Source of the DNA: Hyphomicrobiales bacterium
GTDB taxonomy: Bacteria > Pseudomonadota > Alphaproteobacteria > Rhizobiales > Xanthobacteraceae
Reading direction: 5' to 3'
Length of the DNA: 32,507 nucleotides
Assembly: GCA_017305555.1 (NCBI GenBank)
Contig: JAFKKM010000016.1
Span: forward strand, 68,090 to 100,596
The notes beneath the pieces were generated by a model. It did no database searches. It was not told the DNA's origin and worked only from the letters and a program-made list of their open reading frames with translations. This document shows, in pieces, positions 1 to 8,314 of this stretch. Position 1 is the stretch's first letter. Each line of letters opens with the position of its first letter. Position numbers and translations under genes: made by a program.

Positions 1-383
1 TGCTTCGCCAGATGCTGGTGGATGTTGTTGCGTTTCCAGCTCATGTCCTTGTCGTTGATCTGCATGTCGAAGGACAAAGCGAACGGCATTGCTGCGAATG
101 CCGGTTCGAGGAATTGCGAGAGCGCCTGGAAGATGTGCTCGCCGGCGCGTTGCCGCGTCGGCAGGCCGCGGCCTTCGCCGAGCCGCAGCACCATGGCGAG
201 AAAGCCCATGTCGGGATTGCCGTCGGCGATGGCGTAGTGCTCGCAACGGATGGCGCGGACGCGGATGCCACCGAGCGGGAAGATGCCGGTCTCGACCGCG
301 GCCTTGCGCACCACCTCGACGGCGGCGGCGATATCGACGCGGGGTTCGAGATTGGCCGAGTATTCCAGCGTGAAATGTGGCAT
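1..383 (-). CDS. 5-carboxymethyl-2-hydroxymuconate delta-isomerase family protein (CHMI/HpaF-like), C-terminus cut by the window edge
   Basis: Read on the minus strand from ATG at 383, the frame stays open to the window edge (127 codons). It begins MPHFTLEYSANLEPR, with the N-terminal proline after Met that serves as catalytic base in the tautomerase superfamily. It continues through a GNPDMGF segment to KRNNIHQHL near the end, as in CHMI proteins, which are about 125-130 residues, so only a few residues can be missing. CHMI isomerises 5-carboxymethyl-2-hydroxymuconate in the homoprotocatechuate (4-hydroxyphenylacetate) meta-cleavage pathway, in the cytoplasm. The divergent neighbour is an HpaR-like regulator, which supports that role. 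I infer that the rest of the pathway lies to the left, outside the window. Confidence 0.85.
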   Translation of the reverse strand, partial: MPHFTLEYSANLEPRVDIAAAVEVVRKAAVETGIFPLGGIRVRAIRCEHYAIADGNPDMGFLAMVLRLGEGRGLPTRQRAGEHIFQALSQFLEPAFAAMPFALSFDMQINDKDMSWKRNNIHQHLAK

Positions 384-508
384 GTCGCTATCTGCTCGTA
401 TGCTCGATATCGTCGCCGCAACGACATCGGGTCGATCGGTTTCCGCGCGGCGGTTGCGGGAAATGCCAGCCCAAAATTCTTGCCTTGGACGACGGGTCCG
501 GAATATGA

Positions 509-520
509 TTAACATGTTAA
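509..520. promoter_or_regulatory. Perfect 12-base palindrome TTAACATGTTAA, candidate operator of the HpaR-like regulator
   Basis: A perfect 12-base dyad lies in the 192-base gap between the divergent CHMI-like gene (ATG at 383) and the MarR-family gene (ATG at 576). It is AT-rich in a GC-rich surround. MarR dimers typically bind short perfect or near-perfect palindromes between their own gene and the divergent target. Binding by this regulator is inferred from position only. Confidence 0.5.
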
Positions 521-575
521 ATGAAATCTGGCAATCGGCCGGAGCTGGAAACCGGGAAAGCGTATCGGGCGAACC

Positions 576-1175
576 ATGGACACATCGCATAAAAGGCCCG
601 CACCGATGCCGGTAAAGACCCCCGCGCCGCGCGGCGGCGTTCGCCAGCGCAAGGTTGCCGCGCGCGTCGAACAGTCCGGCGGCCGGGCGGCGCCGATGCG
701 CGAATTCTCGCGTTCGCTGCCGATGGCGCTGTTGCGCGCCCGCGAAGCTGTGATGCGCCACTTTCGCGCCTCGCTGCGCAAGCACGCGCTGACCGAGCAA
801 CAGTGGCGCATTCTGCGCGCGCTGGCTGGCGTGGACACCATCGAGGTCACAGAACTGGCGCGCTCCGCCTATCTGCTCGGCCCCAGCCTGTCGCGCATCC
901 TGCGCGACCTGGAGCAGCGCGGCCTGATCGAACGCCGCAGCGTCAAGACGGATTTGCGGCGCGGCCTGGTGTCGATCAGCGCCGAGGGGTTGCGCCTGAT
1001 CGAGGCGGTGGCGCCGTCGTCGGAGGCGATCTACGCGGAGATGACGCGGCGCTACGGCGCTGATCGGCTTGCTGCACTGCACGAGATGTTGAGCGCGCTG
1101 GAGGCGAGCCTCGCGGACATGCCGTTGCCCGGCAATGGCCACCTCAAGGACGAGGACGACGACGCATCCCTGTGA
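576..1175 (+). CDS. MarR-family transcriptional regulator, HpaR-like (homoprotocatechuate degradation repressor type)
   Basis: A 199-residue protein. After a basic, proline-rich N-terminal tail of about 45 residues comes the core REFSRSLPMALLRAREAV, then LTEQQWRILRAL, a winged-helix region (VTELARSAYLLGPSLSRILRDLEQRGLI) and the wing RRSVKTDLRRGLVSIS. This is the arrangement of MarR proteins of the HpaR/HpcR type, which repress the homoprotocatechuate meta-cleavage genes and respond to an aromatic acid. It is divergent from a CHMI-like isomerase, which fits. The ATG at 576 has no strong ribosome site; ATG at 606 or 696 would remove most of the non-conserved tail, so the true protein may be shorter. 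No terminator is obvious after it. Confidence 0.8.
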   Translation: MDTSHKRPAPMPVKTPAPRGGVRQRKVAARVEQSGGRAAPMREFSRSLPMALLRAREAVMRHFRASLRKHALTEQQWRILRALAGVDTIEVTELARSAYLLGPSLSRILRDLEQRGLIERRSVKTDLRRGLVSISAEGLRLIEAVAPSSEAIYAEMTRRYGADRLAALHEMLSALEASLADMPLPGNGHLKDEDDDASL

Positions 1176-1326
1176 CCGCAAAATTGCATGACCGCTTGTC
1201 GCACGGGCATGTACCAATAGTGCGAGTGCATGGCTTCCGATACTTGCGGGAGGCATGGACAGGTCCCCGCGTTTTCGCGCAAACTGACCTTCAACAAAAA
1301 TCAACAACGGGAGCGAACGCCGCGCC

Positions 1327-2415
1327 ATGGTGACCGTGCAGGTTGAGAAGCTGATCGATTTCGTCGCCGATGTGTTTGCCCACGCCGGCTCCTCGCAGGA
1401 AGAAGCCAGGCGGATCGCGACCTACCTCACCACCGCCAATCTGACCGGCCACGACAGCCACGGCGTCATCCGCGTGCCGGTCTATGTGCGATGGAAGGGT
1501 CTGGGCGCTGTGGTGCCCGATCAAACCGTCGATCTGGTGGTGGATACGCCGTCGCTGGCGGTGGTGGACGGCAAGTTCGGCTACGGCCAGACCGTCGGCC
1601 CACAGGCGGTGAAGATCGGCATCGAGAAGTGCAAAGCGAGCGGGCTCGCGGCGGTGGCGCTGCGCAACGCGGGCCATATCGGGCGCGTCGGCGACTGGGC
1701 CGAAATGGCGGCGGCGGAAGGGCTCGTCTCGATTCATTTCGTCAATGCGGCGGGTTCGATCCTGGTCGCGCCCTATGGCGGCGTCGAGCGGCGGCTTTCC
1801 ACCGCGCCGTATTGCGTGGGTATTCCGCGCAAGGGCCAACGGCCGATCGTGCTCGACTTCGCGACCTCGATCGTCGCCGAGGGCAAAGTGCTGGTGGCAA
1901 GCCGCGGCGGCAAGAAGCTGCCGACCGGCGCGCTGATCGATGCCGACGGCACGCTGAGCGAGGACCCGCATGTGCTTTACGGACCTTACACGCAGGACGG
2001 CACCCGCGATCATTCGCAAGGCAAGGGCGCGATCCGCGCCTTCGGCGATCACAAGGGCTCGGGGCTGGCGCTGATCTGCGAACTGCTCGGCGGTGCCTTG
2101 ACCGGCACTGGTGCCACCGCGCCGAACCGCCGCTTCGCCAACGGGATGCTGGCGATCTACATCGATCCCAAGCGGATCGATCCCGCCAATTTCTTCGATG
2201 GCGAGATGTCCCGTTACGTCGACTACTACAAGGACACCAAGCCGGTGAAGGGCAATGACGGCGTGCTGATCCCCGGCGATCCGGAAGCGCGGACGCGCGC
2301 CGAGCGCACCGCCAACGGTGTGCCGCTGCCGGACGACACATGGGCCGCCATCGTCAACACCGCGCGCGAGGTCGGCGTCAGCGAGGCCGCGATCGCCAAG
2401 GCGACCGCGTCATAG
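1327..2415 (+). CDS. Ldh_2 (malate/L-lactate/ureidoglycolate dehydrogenase) family NAD(P)-dependent oxidoreductase
   Basis: A 362-residue protein, the usual length for the Ldh_2 family, which oxidises 2-hydroxyacids or reduces 2-oxoacids with a Rossmann-unlike fold. The family signature GHDSHGVIR lies at residues 41-49, with the DSHG histidine expected at the active site. RNAGHIGRVGDWAE lies near 113-126, and the glycine-rich GDHKGSGLALICELLGGALTG is in the second half. A GGGAG ribosome site lies 13 bases before ATG 1327. An HpcH/HpaI aldolase follows 85 bases downstream on the same strand, suggesting a two-gene unit in which the dehydrogenase handles a hydroxyacid upstream or downstream of the aldol cleavage. 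The exact substrate cannot be read from the sequence. Confidence 0.85.
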   Translation: MVTVQVEKLIDFVADVFAHAGSSQEEARRIATYLTTANLTGHDSHGVIRVPVYVRWKGLGAVVPDQTVDLVVDTPSLAVVDGKFGYGQTVGPQAVKIGIEKCKASGLAAVALRNAGHIGRVGDWAEMAAAEGLVSIHFVNAAGSILVAPYGGVERRLSTAPYCVGIPRKGQRPIVLDFATSIVAEGKVLVASRGGKKLPTGALIDADGTLSEDPHVLYGPYTQDGTRDHSQGKGAIRAFGDHKGSGLALICELLGGALTGTGATAPNRRFANGMLAIYIDPKRIDPANFFDGEMSRYVDYYKDTKPVKGNDGVLIPGDPEARTRAERTANGVPLPDDTWAAIVNTAREVGVSEAAIAKATAS

Positions 2416-2500
2416 CGGCGGGAACAGCTTTCCAGCGCTCCGCGCGAGCCATCAGCAATTTCGAACACTCACTTCCCATCATCGAGAGGACAACGGGCAC

Positions 2501-3277
2501 ATGGCCAACAACGTCAAGAAACTCTGGGCTGAAGGCAAGGCCGTGGTGAACGGCTGGCTGGCGATCCCGTCGGGATTTTCCGCTGAGGTGATGGCGCAAT
2601 GCGGCTTCGACAGCGTCACCGTGGATATGCAGCACGGCGTGCAGGATTATCAGTCGATGGTGCAATGCTTTCAGGCGATGCAGGCGCATCCGGTGACGCC
2701 GATGGTGCGCGTGCCGTGGAACGAGCCCGGCATCATCGGCAAGGTGCTGGACGGTGGCGCTTACGGCGTGATCTGTCCGATGATCAACACCAAGCAGGAA
2801 GCGGAGAACTTCGTCTCCTACTGCAAGTATCCGCCGCGCGGCACCCGTAGCAACGGGCCGATCCGTGCCGGGCTCTATGGTTCCTCCAGCGGCTATCAGA
2901 CCACCGCCAACGAGGAGACACTGTGCATTCCGATGATCGAGACCAAGACGGCGGTGAAGAACATGACGGCGATCCTCGATGTCGAAGGCATTGCCGGCGT
3001 CTATGTCGGCCCGTCGGATCTCGGTTTCTCTTACGGTTTGGTGCCGAAACTCGACCGCGACGAGCCGGAGATTCTCAAGATCTATGACAAGCTGATCAAG
3101 GAATGCAGCAAGCGCGGCATTTCGGCCGGAATCCATTGCAGCGGCCCGGCCGGCGCGCTGCGCGCCATCAATATGGGCTTCAAGCTGGTGACGCTGCTCA
3201 ACGACAGCGGCATCATGGCGACCGGCGCGCGCGCCTGGGTTACGGAAACCCGCAAGGGCGCGAAGGGCAAGGCCTGA
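2501..3277 (+). CDS. HpcH/HpaI family class II aldolase
   Basis: The 258-residue protein starts MANNVKKLW at ATG 2501, after a purine-rich GAGAGGACAACGGG. The open frame extends upstream, but that part is antisense-like and unconserved. It is a metal-dependent pyruvate aldolase of the HpaI/GarL/RhmA superfamily. His45 (VDMQHG) and Arg70 (MVRVPW) match the catalytic residues of HpaI. Glu147 (PMIET) and Asp173 (GPSDLG) match the metal ligands. Such enzymes split 4-hydroxy-2-oxoacids into pyruvate and an aldehyde. The substrate could be the HPA-pathway product 2,4-dihydroxyhept-2-ene-1,7-dioate, given the HpaR/CHMI genes nearby, or a 2-keto-3-deoxy sugar acid, given the altronate-dehydratase-like gene at 4784. 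I cannot choose between them. It probably forms an operon with the Ldh_2 gene upstream. Confidence 0.85.
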   Translation: MANNVKKLWAEGKAVVNGWLAIPSGFSAEVMAQCGFDSVTVDMQHGVQDYQSMVQCFQAMQAHPVTPMVRVPWNEPGIIGKVLDGGAYGVICPMINTKQEAENFVSYCKYPPRGTRSNGPIRAGLYGSSSGYQTTANEETLCIPMIETKTAVKNMTAILDVEGIAGVYVGPSDLGFSYGLVPKLDRDEPEILKIYDKLIKECSKRGISAGIHCSGPAGALRAINMGFKLVTLLNDSGIMATGARAWVTETRKGAKGKA

Positions 3278-3304
3278 TAAATTAAGGTCTGATATCTGTT
3301 GCGA

Positions 3305-3337
3305 CGATTGACCCGTTCGATGCGAGCGGATCAATCG
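3305..3337. terminator. Hairpin between convergent genes, possible shared terminator
   Basis: CGATTGACCCG (3305-3315) can pair with CGGATCAATCG (3327-3337), 10 of 11 bases, across an 11-base loop. It lies between the stop codons of the aldolase (+) and the MFS gene (-). Neither side has a T-run, so it is not a classical intrinsic terminator. Confidence 0.35.
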
Positions 3338-3367
3338 CAGCACAGTTGCTTGCGGCGGGGCATCGTC

Positions 3368-4591
3368 TCAAGCCGGCTTCAATGCCTGTTGTCGGGACGG
3401 CAATGGCGGAAACGCGAGCGCAATCGCGACCGCGCCGAGCCCGACTACGAACGAGCCGATGAACATCCAGTGGTAAGCGCCGAAGCTGTCGAACACCCAG
3501 CCGCCGGCGATGGGGCCGAGCGCCATGCCGAGGCTCGATGTCATCGTCGCCGCGCCGAATACGGTGCCCATGATGCGCTGGCCGAAATACTCGCGCGCCA
3601 GCACGGCGTAGAGCGGCATCACGCCGCCATATGTGGTGCCGAAGATCAGTGCCAGCGCATAGAACTGCGGCAGCGTGCTGACGCTCATATAGGCCGCGAT
3701 CACCACCGCCTGCACGGCGAGGCCGGCGACAAGTACGGGCTTGACGCCGAAGCGATCGGCGAGCACGCCGAGCAACACGCGGCCGCCAAGCCCGGCTAAT
3801 CCTTCGACGCTGTAGATGCTGACGGCCGCGAGCGGCGCGACGCCGCAGGTCATCGCATAGCTGACCATGTGGAAAATCGGCCCGGCATGGGCGGCGCAGC
3901 ACAGGAAGAACGTCGCTGCGAGCACCGCGAATTGCGGCGTGCGCAACGCGGCGGAGGCTGAGAGGCCGTGGTCCTCGACCTGCGCGGCGTTCACGGCATC
4001 GTCGACCGGCGCGTCGGGCGGGCGGCGCACCAGCAACGCCGCCGGGATCAGTAAAATCCACGCGACGACGCCGATTGTTGCCATCGCGGTGCGCCAGTCG
4101 TAGGTCGTCAGCAGCCATCCGGCGAACGGCGAGATCGTCATCGGCGCGACGCCCATGCCGGCCGAGACCAGCGACACCGCGAGGCTGCGATTGGTGGTGA
4201 ACCACGCCGTCGCTGTGGCGATCATCGGTGCGAAGAATGCGCCGGCCGAAAGTCCGACCAGAATACCGTAGACGAGTTGAAAACCGACGATGGTGGTCAT
4301 CCGGCTTGCCAGCACCAGCGCAAGCCCGAGCAGGATCGCGCCGGCCAGCACGACGGGGCGGCTGCCGTAACGATCGCTGAGCGTGCCCCAGCCGAAGCCG
4401 GCCGCGCCCATGACCAGGAAGTTCAGCGTCATCGCGCTGGAGATGCCGGCGCGAGTCCAGCCGGTCGCTTCTGACATCGGTTGCAGAAAGATCGCCAGCG
4501 AAAACATCGCGCCGATCCCGACGCAGGTCATCAGTGCGCCGGCGGCGATGATGACCCAGCGATACGACGAGGTGACGTGCGGTTCCGACAT
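3368..4591 (-). CDS. Major facilitator superfamily (MFS) transporter
   Basis: A 407-residue inner-membrane protein with about twelve hydrophobic segments. It carries the MFS loop signature twice: GTLSDRYGSRPVVLAG between TM2 and TM3, and the pseudo-repeat GVLADRFGVKPVLVAG between TM8 and TM9. The start is placed at ATG 4591 (MSEPHVTSSYRW) because GAGAGG lies 5 bases upstream and TM1 follows at once; a longer reading from 4741 adds an unconserved basic stretch. By type it resembles carboxylate carriers of the oxalate/formate or monocarboxylate groups. It is convergent with the aldolase and divergent from the altronate-dehydratase-like gene, so it probably imports the acid these enzymes degrade. 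The substrate is inferred from context only. Confidence 0.85.
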   Translation of the reverse strand: MSEPHVTSSYRWVIIAAGALMTCVGIGAMFSLAIFLQPMSEATGWTRAGISSAMTLNFLVMGAAGFGWGTLSDRYGSRPVVLAGAILLGLALVLASRMTTIVGFQLVYGILVGLSAGAFFAPMIATATAWFTTNRSLAVSLVSAGMGVAPMTISPFAGWLLTTYDWRTAMATIGVVAWILLIPAALLVRRPPDAPVDDAVNAAQVEDHGLSASAALRTPQFAVLAATFFLCCAAHAGPIFHMVSYAMTCGVAPLAAVSIYSVEGLAGLGGRVLLGVLADRFGVKPVLVAGLAVQAVVIAAYMSVSTLPQFYALALIFGTTYGGVMPLYAVLAREYFGQRIMGTVFGAATMTSSLGMALGPIAGGWVFDSFGAYHWMFIGSFVVGLGAVAIALAFPPLPSRQQALKPA

Positions 4592-4783
4592 GAATGCCTC
4601 TCGAAAGCCCTTGGCCAAGTTGCCGTTTGTCCGAAGGACGCGGGAAGGGCGCGTGATCCGACACGCCTTTACCGATATTTTATACGGATCGCGGCATTCG
4701 CATCGTCTGACGGAACAAGGCGATAGCCAAGGGGCAGGCATCGGCGCATGATGCTCACGCGCCCGCTATATGGAGACAGGATC

Positions 4784-6307
4784 ATGACTGCTGCGCCCGT
4801 CATTCGTTTGCATCCCGACGACAGCGTCCTGATCGCACGAACTACGCTGCTGCCGGGGGTGGCCGTGACCGACAGCGTGACCACGTCGGATCGCATTCCG
4901 GCGGGTCATAAGGTGGCGATCCGGCCGATTGCGACCGGGGAGGCGATCCGGCGCTACGGCCAGATCATCGGCTTTGCCACAATGCCGATCGCGCCGGGGC
5001 AGCACATTCACACGCATAACTGCGGCATGGGCGATTTCTCCCGCGATTATGCCTATGGCGTCGATGCCAAGCCGACGCCGAACTTCGATCTGCCGGCAAC
5101 CTTCGAAGGCATTCGCCGCGCCGACGGCCGAGTGGCGACGCGCAACTACATCGGCCTTCTGACCAGCGTAAATTGCAGCGCGCATGTCGCAGGGCTTGTC
5201 GCGGACGTCTTCAAGCGTAACCCGTTCAGTGGCCACGATCCGCTGGCGGATTTCCCCAATGTCGATGGTGTGGTGGCGCTGACCCACAAGACCGGCTGCG
5301 GCATGACGCAGGACGAACCGCTGGCGCTGCTCCGCCGCACGCTCGGCGGCTACGCGCGTCATGCCAATTTCGCTGCGGTGGTGGTGCTTGGGCTCGGCTG
5401 TGAGATCAACCAGATCGGCGGCTTGATGGCGGAGCAGAAGCTCGCCGGGCGTCTGCGCGAATTGCAGATCCAGGACATCGGCGGCACCCGCAAGACCACC
5501 GAGGCCGGCATCGCTTTCGTCAGGGAAGCGTTGCAGGACGCCAACAAGGTGAAGCGTGAAACCGTACCGGCCAGTGAACTCACTGTGGCGCTGCAATGCG
5601 GCGGCTCCGACGGCTATTCCGGCATCTCGGCCAATCCGGCGCTGGGGGCGGCCAGCGATCTTCTGGTGCGCCATGGTGGCACCGTCATTCTCTCAGAGAC
5701 GCCGGAGACCTACGGCGCCGAACATCTGCTCACGCGCCGCGCGGTGAGCCGCGAGGTCGGCGAGAAGCTGGTGGGATTGATGCGCTGGTGGGAGGATTAC
5801 ACCAGGCGCGAAGGCGCGGAGATGAACGCCAATCCCAGCCCCGGCAACAAGGCGGGCGGGCTCACCACCATTCTGGAAAAATCGCTCGGCGCGATGGCCA
5901 AGGCCGGCAGCACCAATCTCGTGGACGTGGTGAACTATGCCGAGGCGGTGACCAAGAAGGGCTTCGTCTTCATGGATACGCCGGGCTACGATCCGGTGGC
6001 CGCGACTGGGCAAGTGGCGGGCGGCGCTAATCTCGTGTGCTTCACCACGGGGCGCGGCAGCGTGTTCGGCTGCAAGCCCGCGCCGTCGATCAAGCTCGCG
6101 ACCAATTCGCCGATGTATCGCCGCATGGAAGATGACATGGATGTGAATTGCGGCACCATCCTCGACGGTGACGAGACGGTGCAGCAATGCGGCCAGCGTA
6201 TCTTCGAATTGATGCTGCGCGTCGCATCCGGCGAGGCAACCAAGAGCGAAAGCTTCGATTTCGGCGGTGCGGAGTTCGCGCCGTGGGTGCTCGGCGCGAC
6301 GATGTAG
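4784..6307 (+). CDS. UxaA/GarD family dehydratase (altronate/galactarate dehydratase family)
   Basis: A 507-residue protein, the size of E. coli UxaA and GarD. The N-terminal SAF domain (about residues 10-85, ending in GQHIHTHNC) is followed by the catalytic dehydratase region with RADGRVATRNYIGLLTSVNCS, HKTGCGM, LGCEINQIGG, QCGGSDGYSG and the C-terminal GRGSVFGCKPAPSIKLATNSPMYRRM. Family members remove water from aldonic or aldaric acids, giving 2-keto-3-deoxy acids, in an iron- or magnesium-dependent way. ATG 4784 is chosen because GGAGACAGG lies 3 bases upstream; ATG 4748 is in frame but has no ribosome site. It is divergent from the MFS carrier with a 192-base shared promoter region. A dehydratase giving a 2-keto-3-deoxy acid would feed naturally into the aldolase at 2501. 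Confidence 0.85.
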   Translation: MTAAPVIRLHPDDSVLIARTTLLPGVAVTDSVTTSDRIPAGHKVAIRPIATGEAIRRYGQIIGFATMPIAPGQHIHTHNCGMGDFSRDYAYGVDAKPTPNFDLPATFEGIRRADGRVATRNYIGLLTSVNCSAHVAGLVADVFKRNPFSGHDPLADFPNVDGVVALTHKTGCGMTQDEPLALLRRTLGGYARHANFAAVVVLGLGCEINQIGGLMAEQKLAGRLRELQIQDIGGTRKTTEAGIAFVREALQDANKVKRETVPASELTVALQCGGSDGYSGISANPALGAASDLLVRHGGTVILSETPETYGAEHLLTRRAVSREVGEKLVGLMRWWEDYTRREGAEMNANPSPGNKAGGLTTILEKSLGAMAKAGSTNLVDVVNYAEAVTKKGFVFMDTPGYDPVAATGQVAGGANLVCFTTGRGSVFGCKPAPSIKLATNSPMYRRMEDDMDVNCGTILDGDETVQQCGQRIFELMLRVASGEATKSESFDFGGAEFAPWVLGATM

Positions 6308-6418
6308 CGCGGCGTGATCGCATGTTGTGACGCGTCGACGGTCGCGCGTTCCGCGCTTTGCCACAATGTTGAAGGATTTCGAACCCAGTCTGACGCTGAT
6401 CGACTGTTGATGTCGATG

Positions 6419-6443
6419 GGAACGATTTGACGTTCTGGATGTT
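6419..6443 (+). promoter_or_regulatory. Candidate EcfG-type (general stress sigma factor) promoter of hpnP
   Basis: GGAAC at 6419-6423, then 16 bases, then TGTT at 6440-6443. This matches the alphaproteobacterial EcfG pattern GGAAC-N16/17-CGTT at all but one base. It lies about 60 bases before the hpnP start, in the correct orientation. In Rhodopseudomonas palustris hpnP is known to depend on EcfG, which supports the call. Confidence 0.55.
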
Positions 6444-6503
6444 GTTTCTAGTTGTGATGCCTCCGACGGAGGCGTCCTGAATCGAGACGCGTTCGGGGGT
6501 TTG

Positions 6504-8090
6504 ATGACAATTGAGGCCGGTGAGACCGGACGTCGCATTCTGTGCGTGTTTCCGCGCTACACATCCTCGTTCGGCACGTTCGAATATGCCTATCCATTGA
6601 CGGACGGCGTGCAGGCTTTCATGCCGCCGCAGGGTCTGTTGTTGATCGCGGCCTATCTTCCAAAACATTGGCAGGTTCGCTTCATCGACGAGAACATCCG
6701 TGCCGCGACGGCCGAGGATTTCACCTGGGCGGAAGCGGTGCTGGTCAGCGGGATGCATATTCAGCGAATGCAAATGAACGACATCTGTCGCCGCGCCCAT
6801 GCTTTCGATCTTGCGGTGGCGATCGGGGGACCCTCGGTCAGCGCCTGCCCGGATTATTATCCGTCATTCGACTATCTGCACATCGGCGAATTGGGCGATG
6901 CCACCGACGACCTGATCGCACGACTAGCGCGCGATCCGTCGCGGCCGGCGGAGCAGATGGTGCTGGAGACTGCTGACCGGCTCGATATGGCGCAATTTCC
7001 AATACCCGCTTACGAATTGGCCGAAATTCCGCGCTATTTCCTCGGCAGCATCCAATATTCCAGCGGCTGTCCGTATCAGTGCGAATTCTGCGACATTCCC
7101 GGCCTCTACGGCCGTAATCCGCGTCTGAAATCGCCGGAGCAGATCACCCGCGAACTCGACAAGCTGTTGGAATGCGGCATTCGCGGCTCGGTGTACTTCG
7201 TCGACGACAACTTCATCGGCAACCGCAAGGCCGCGCTCGACCTGCTGCCGCATCTCATCGCATGGCAGAAGAAGACCGGCTTCGTGCTGCGCTTCTCCTG
7301 CGAGGCGACGCTCAATATCGCCAAGCGTCCCGAGATTCTGTCGCAAATGCGCGAGGCCTATTTCGCCACCATCTTCTGCGGCATCGAGACACCGGACCCG
7401 GTGGCGCTAAAGGCCATGCACAAGGACCACAACATGATGGTCCCGATCATGGAAGCGATTCACACGCTGAACGGTTTCGGCATGGAGGTGGTGTCCGGCA
7501 TCATTCTCGGCCTCGACACCGACAAACCGGAGACCGGCGCGCATCTGTTGAATTTCATCGAGCAGTCGCAGATTCCGCTATTGACGATCAATCTGTTGCA
7601 GGCGCTGCCCAAGACGCCGCTATGGGATCGGCTCAAGCGTGAGAACCGCCTGATCGAGGATGAGAGCCGCGATTCCAACGTCGATTTCCGACTGCCGTAC
7701 GATCACGTCGTCAACACCTGGCGTCAGTGCATGGGTCGTGCTTACGAGCCCGATAAATTGCTGGAACGCTTCGAATATCAGATCCGTGAAACCTATCCGC
7801 ATCGCTTGCAGCCGCCGGCGTCGCGCGCGCGGCTGTCGGCCGCGAACATCAAGCTCGGCCTCACCATGCTGCGGAACATCTTCTGGAAGGTCGGCGTGCT
7901 GGGCGATTATCGCCGCGCGTTCTGGAAGTTCGCGTTGCGCCGGCTGCGGCGCGGCGAGATCGAGTATCTCATCAGCTCGATCATGGTGGCGCACCACCTC
8001 ATTATGTTCGCGCGTAACGCCTCGCGCGGAGTGACCAACGCCTCCTACTATTCGCTGAAGCTCCAGGAAGCCTCGGTGCCGGCGGAGTGA
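6504..8090 (+). CDS. hpnP: Hopanoid C-2 methylase HpnP (cobalamin-binding radical SAM)
   Basis: A 528-residue cytoplasmic protein, the usual HpnP length. An N-terminal B12-binding Rossmann region (about residues 10-145, with VAIGGPSVSA) is followed by a radical SAM domain whose CxxxCxxC cluster motif is CPYQCEFC (Cys189, Cys193, Cys196). FVDDNFIGNRKAALDLLPHL and FCGIETPD are also typical. The C-terminal third is the arginine-rich extension found in HpnP. The enzyme methylates C-2 of the hopanoid A ring using SAM and methylcobalamin. The related HpnR methylates C-3, but the sequence here reads as HpnP and the hpn neighbours agree. ATG 6504 follows a G-rich site; TTG 6501 is also open. A separate promoter upstream suggests it is regulated apart from the hpnCDEFG operon. 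Confidence 0.93.
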   Translation: MTIEAGETGRRILCVFPRYTSSFGTFEYAYPLTDGVQAFMPPQGLLLIAAYLPKHWQVRFIDENIRAATAEDFTWAEAVLVSGMHIQRMQMNDICRRAHAFDLAVAIGGPSVSACPDYYPSFDYLHIGELGDATDDLIARLARDPSRPAEQMVLETADRLDMAQFPIPAYELAEIPRYFLGSIQYSSGCPYQCEFCDIPGLYGRNPRLKSPEQITRELDKLLECGIRGSVYFVDDNFIGNRKAALDLLPHLIAWQKKTGFVLRFSCEATLNIAKRPEILSQMREAYFATIFCGIETPDPVALKAMHKDHNMMVPIMEAIHTLNGFGMEVVSGIILGLDTDKPETGAHLLNFIEQSQIPLLTINLLQALPKTPLWDRLKRENRLIEDESRDSNVDFRLPYDHVVNTWRQCMGRAYEPDKLLERFEYQIRETYPHRLQPPASRARLSAANIKLGLTMLRNIFWKVGVLGDYRRAFWKFALRRLRRGEIEYLISSIMVAHHLIMFARNASRGVTNASYYSLKLQEASVPAE

Positions 8091-8091
8091 T

Positions 8092-8112
8092 GGGCTTGCC
8101 CTTCGCAAGCCC
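8092..8112 (+). terminator. Hairpin immediately after the hpnP stop codon
   Basis: GGGCTTGC (8092-8099) and GCAAGCCC (8105-8112) form a perfect 8-bp stem with a CCTTC loop, starting one base after the hpnP stop. No T-run follows, so it may act as a weak or Rho-assisted terminator, or protect the mRNA 3' end. Confidence 0.45.
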
Positions 8113-8314
8113 GCTCGATGCGCTTTGATGACAGTTCCGTGAAAAGGTACGCTTCGGTAGGCCAACCGGGGCGAGTCGCAGGCAGCCTGTGCTTGCGGGA
8201 TCGCACAGACCTGCTAAACCTCGGCGCCGTGATTTTATTTCATGTTTTCAATGGCTCCGGCCGTCATCGACGGTGGAGCCGGGCGCCGGACCGCCGGCCG
8301 AGAACGGACACCAC

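Noticed and set aside
4658-4690. GCGTG/CACGC and CCGATATTTTATACGG dyads in the MFS-UxaA gap
   Set aside because: The first is only 5 bases per arm and the second is imperfect; neither stands out enough to call an operator.
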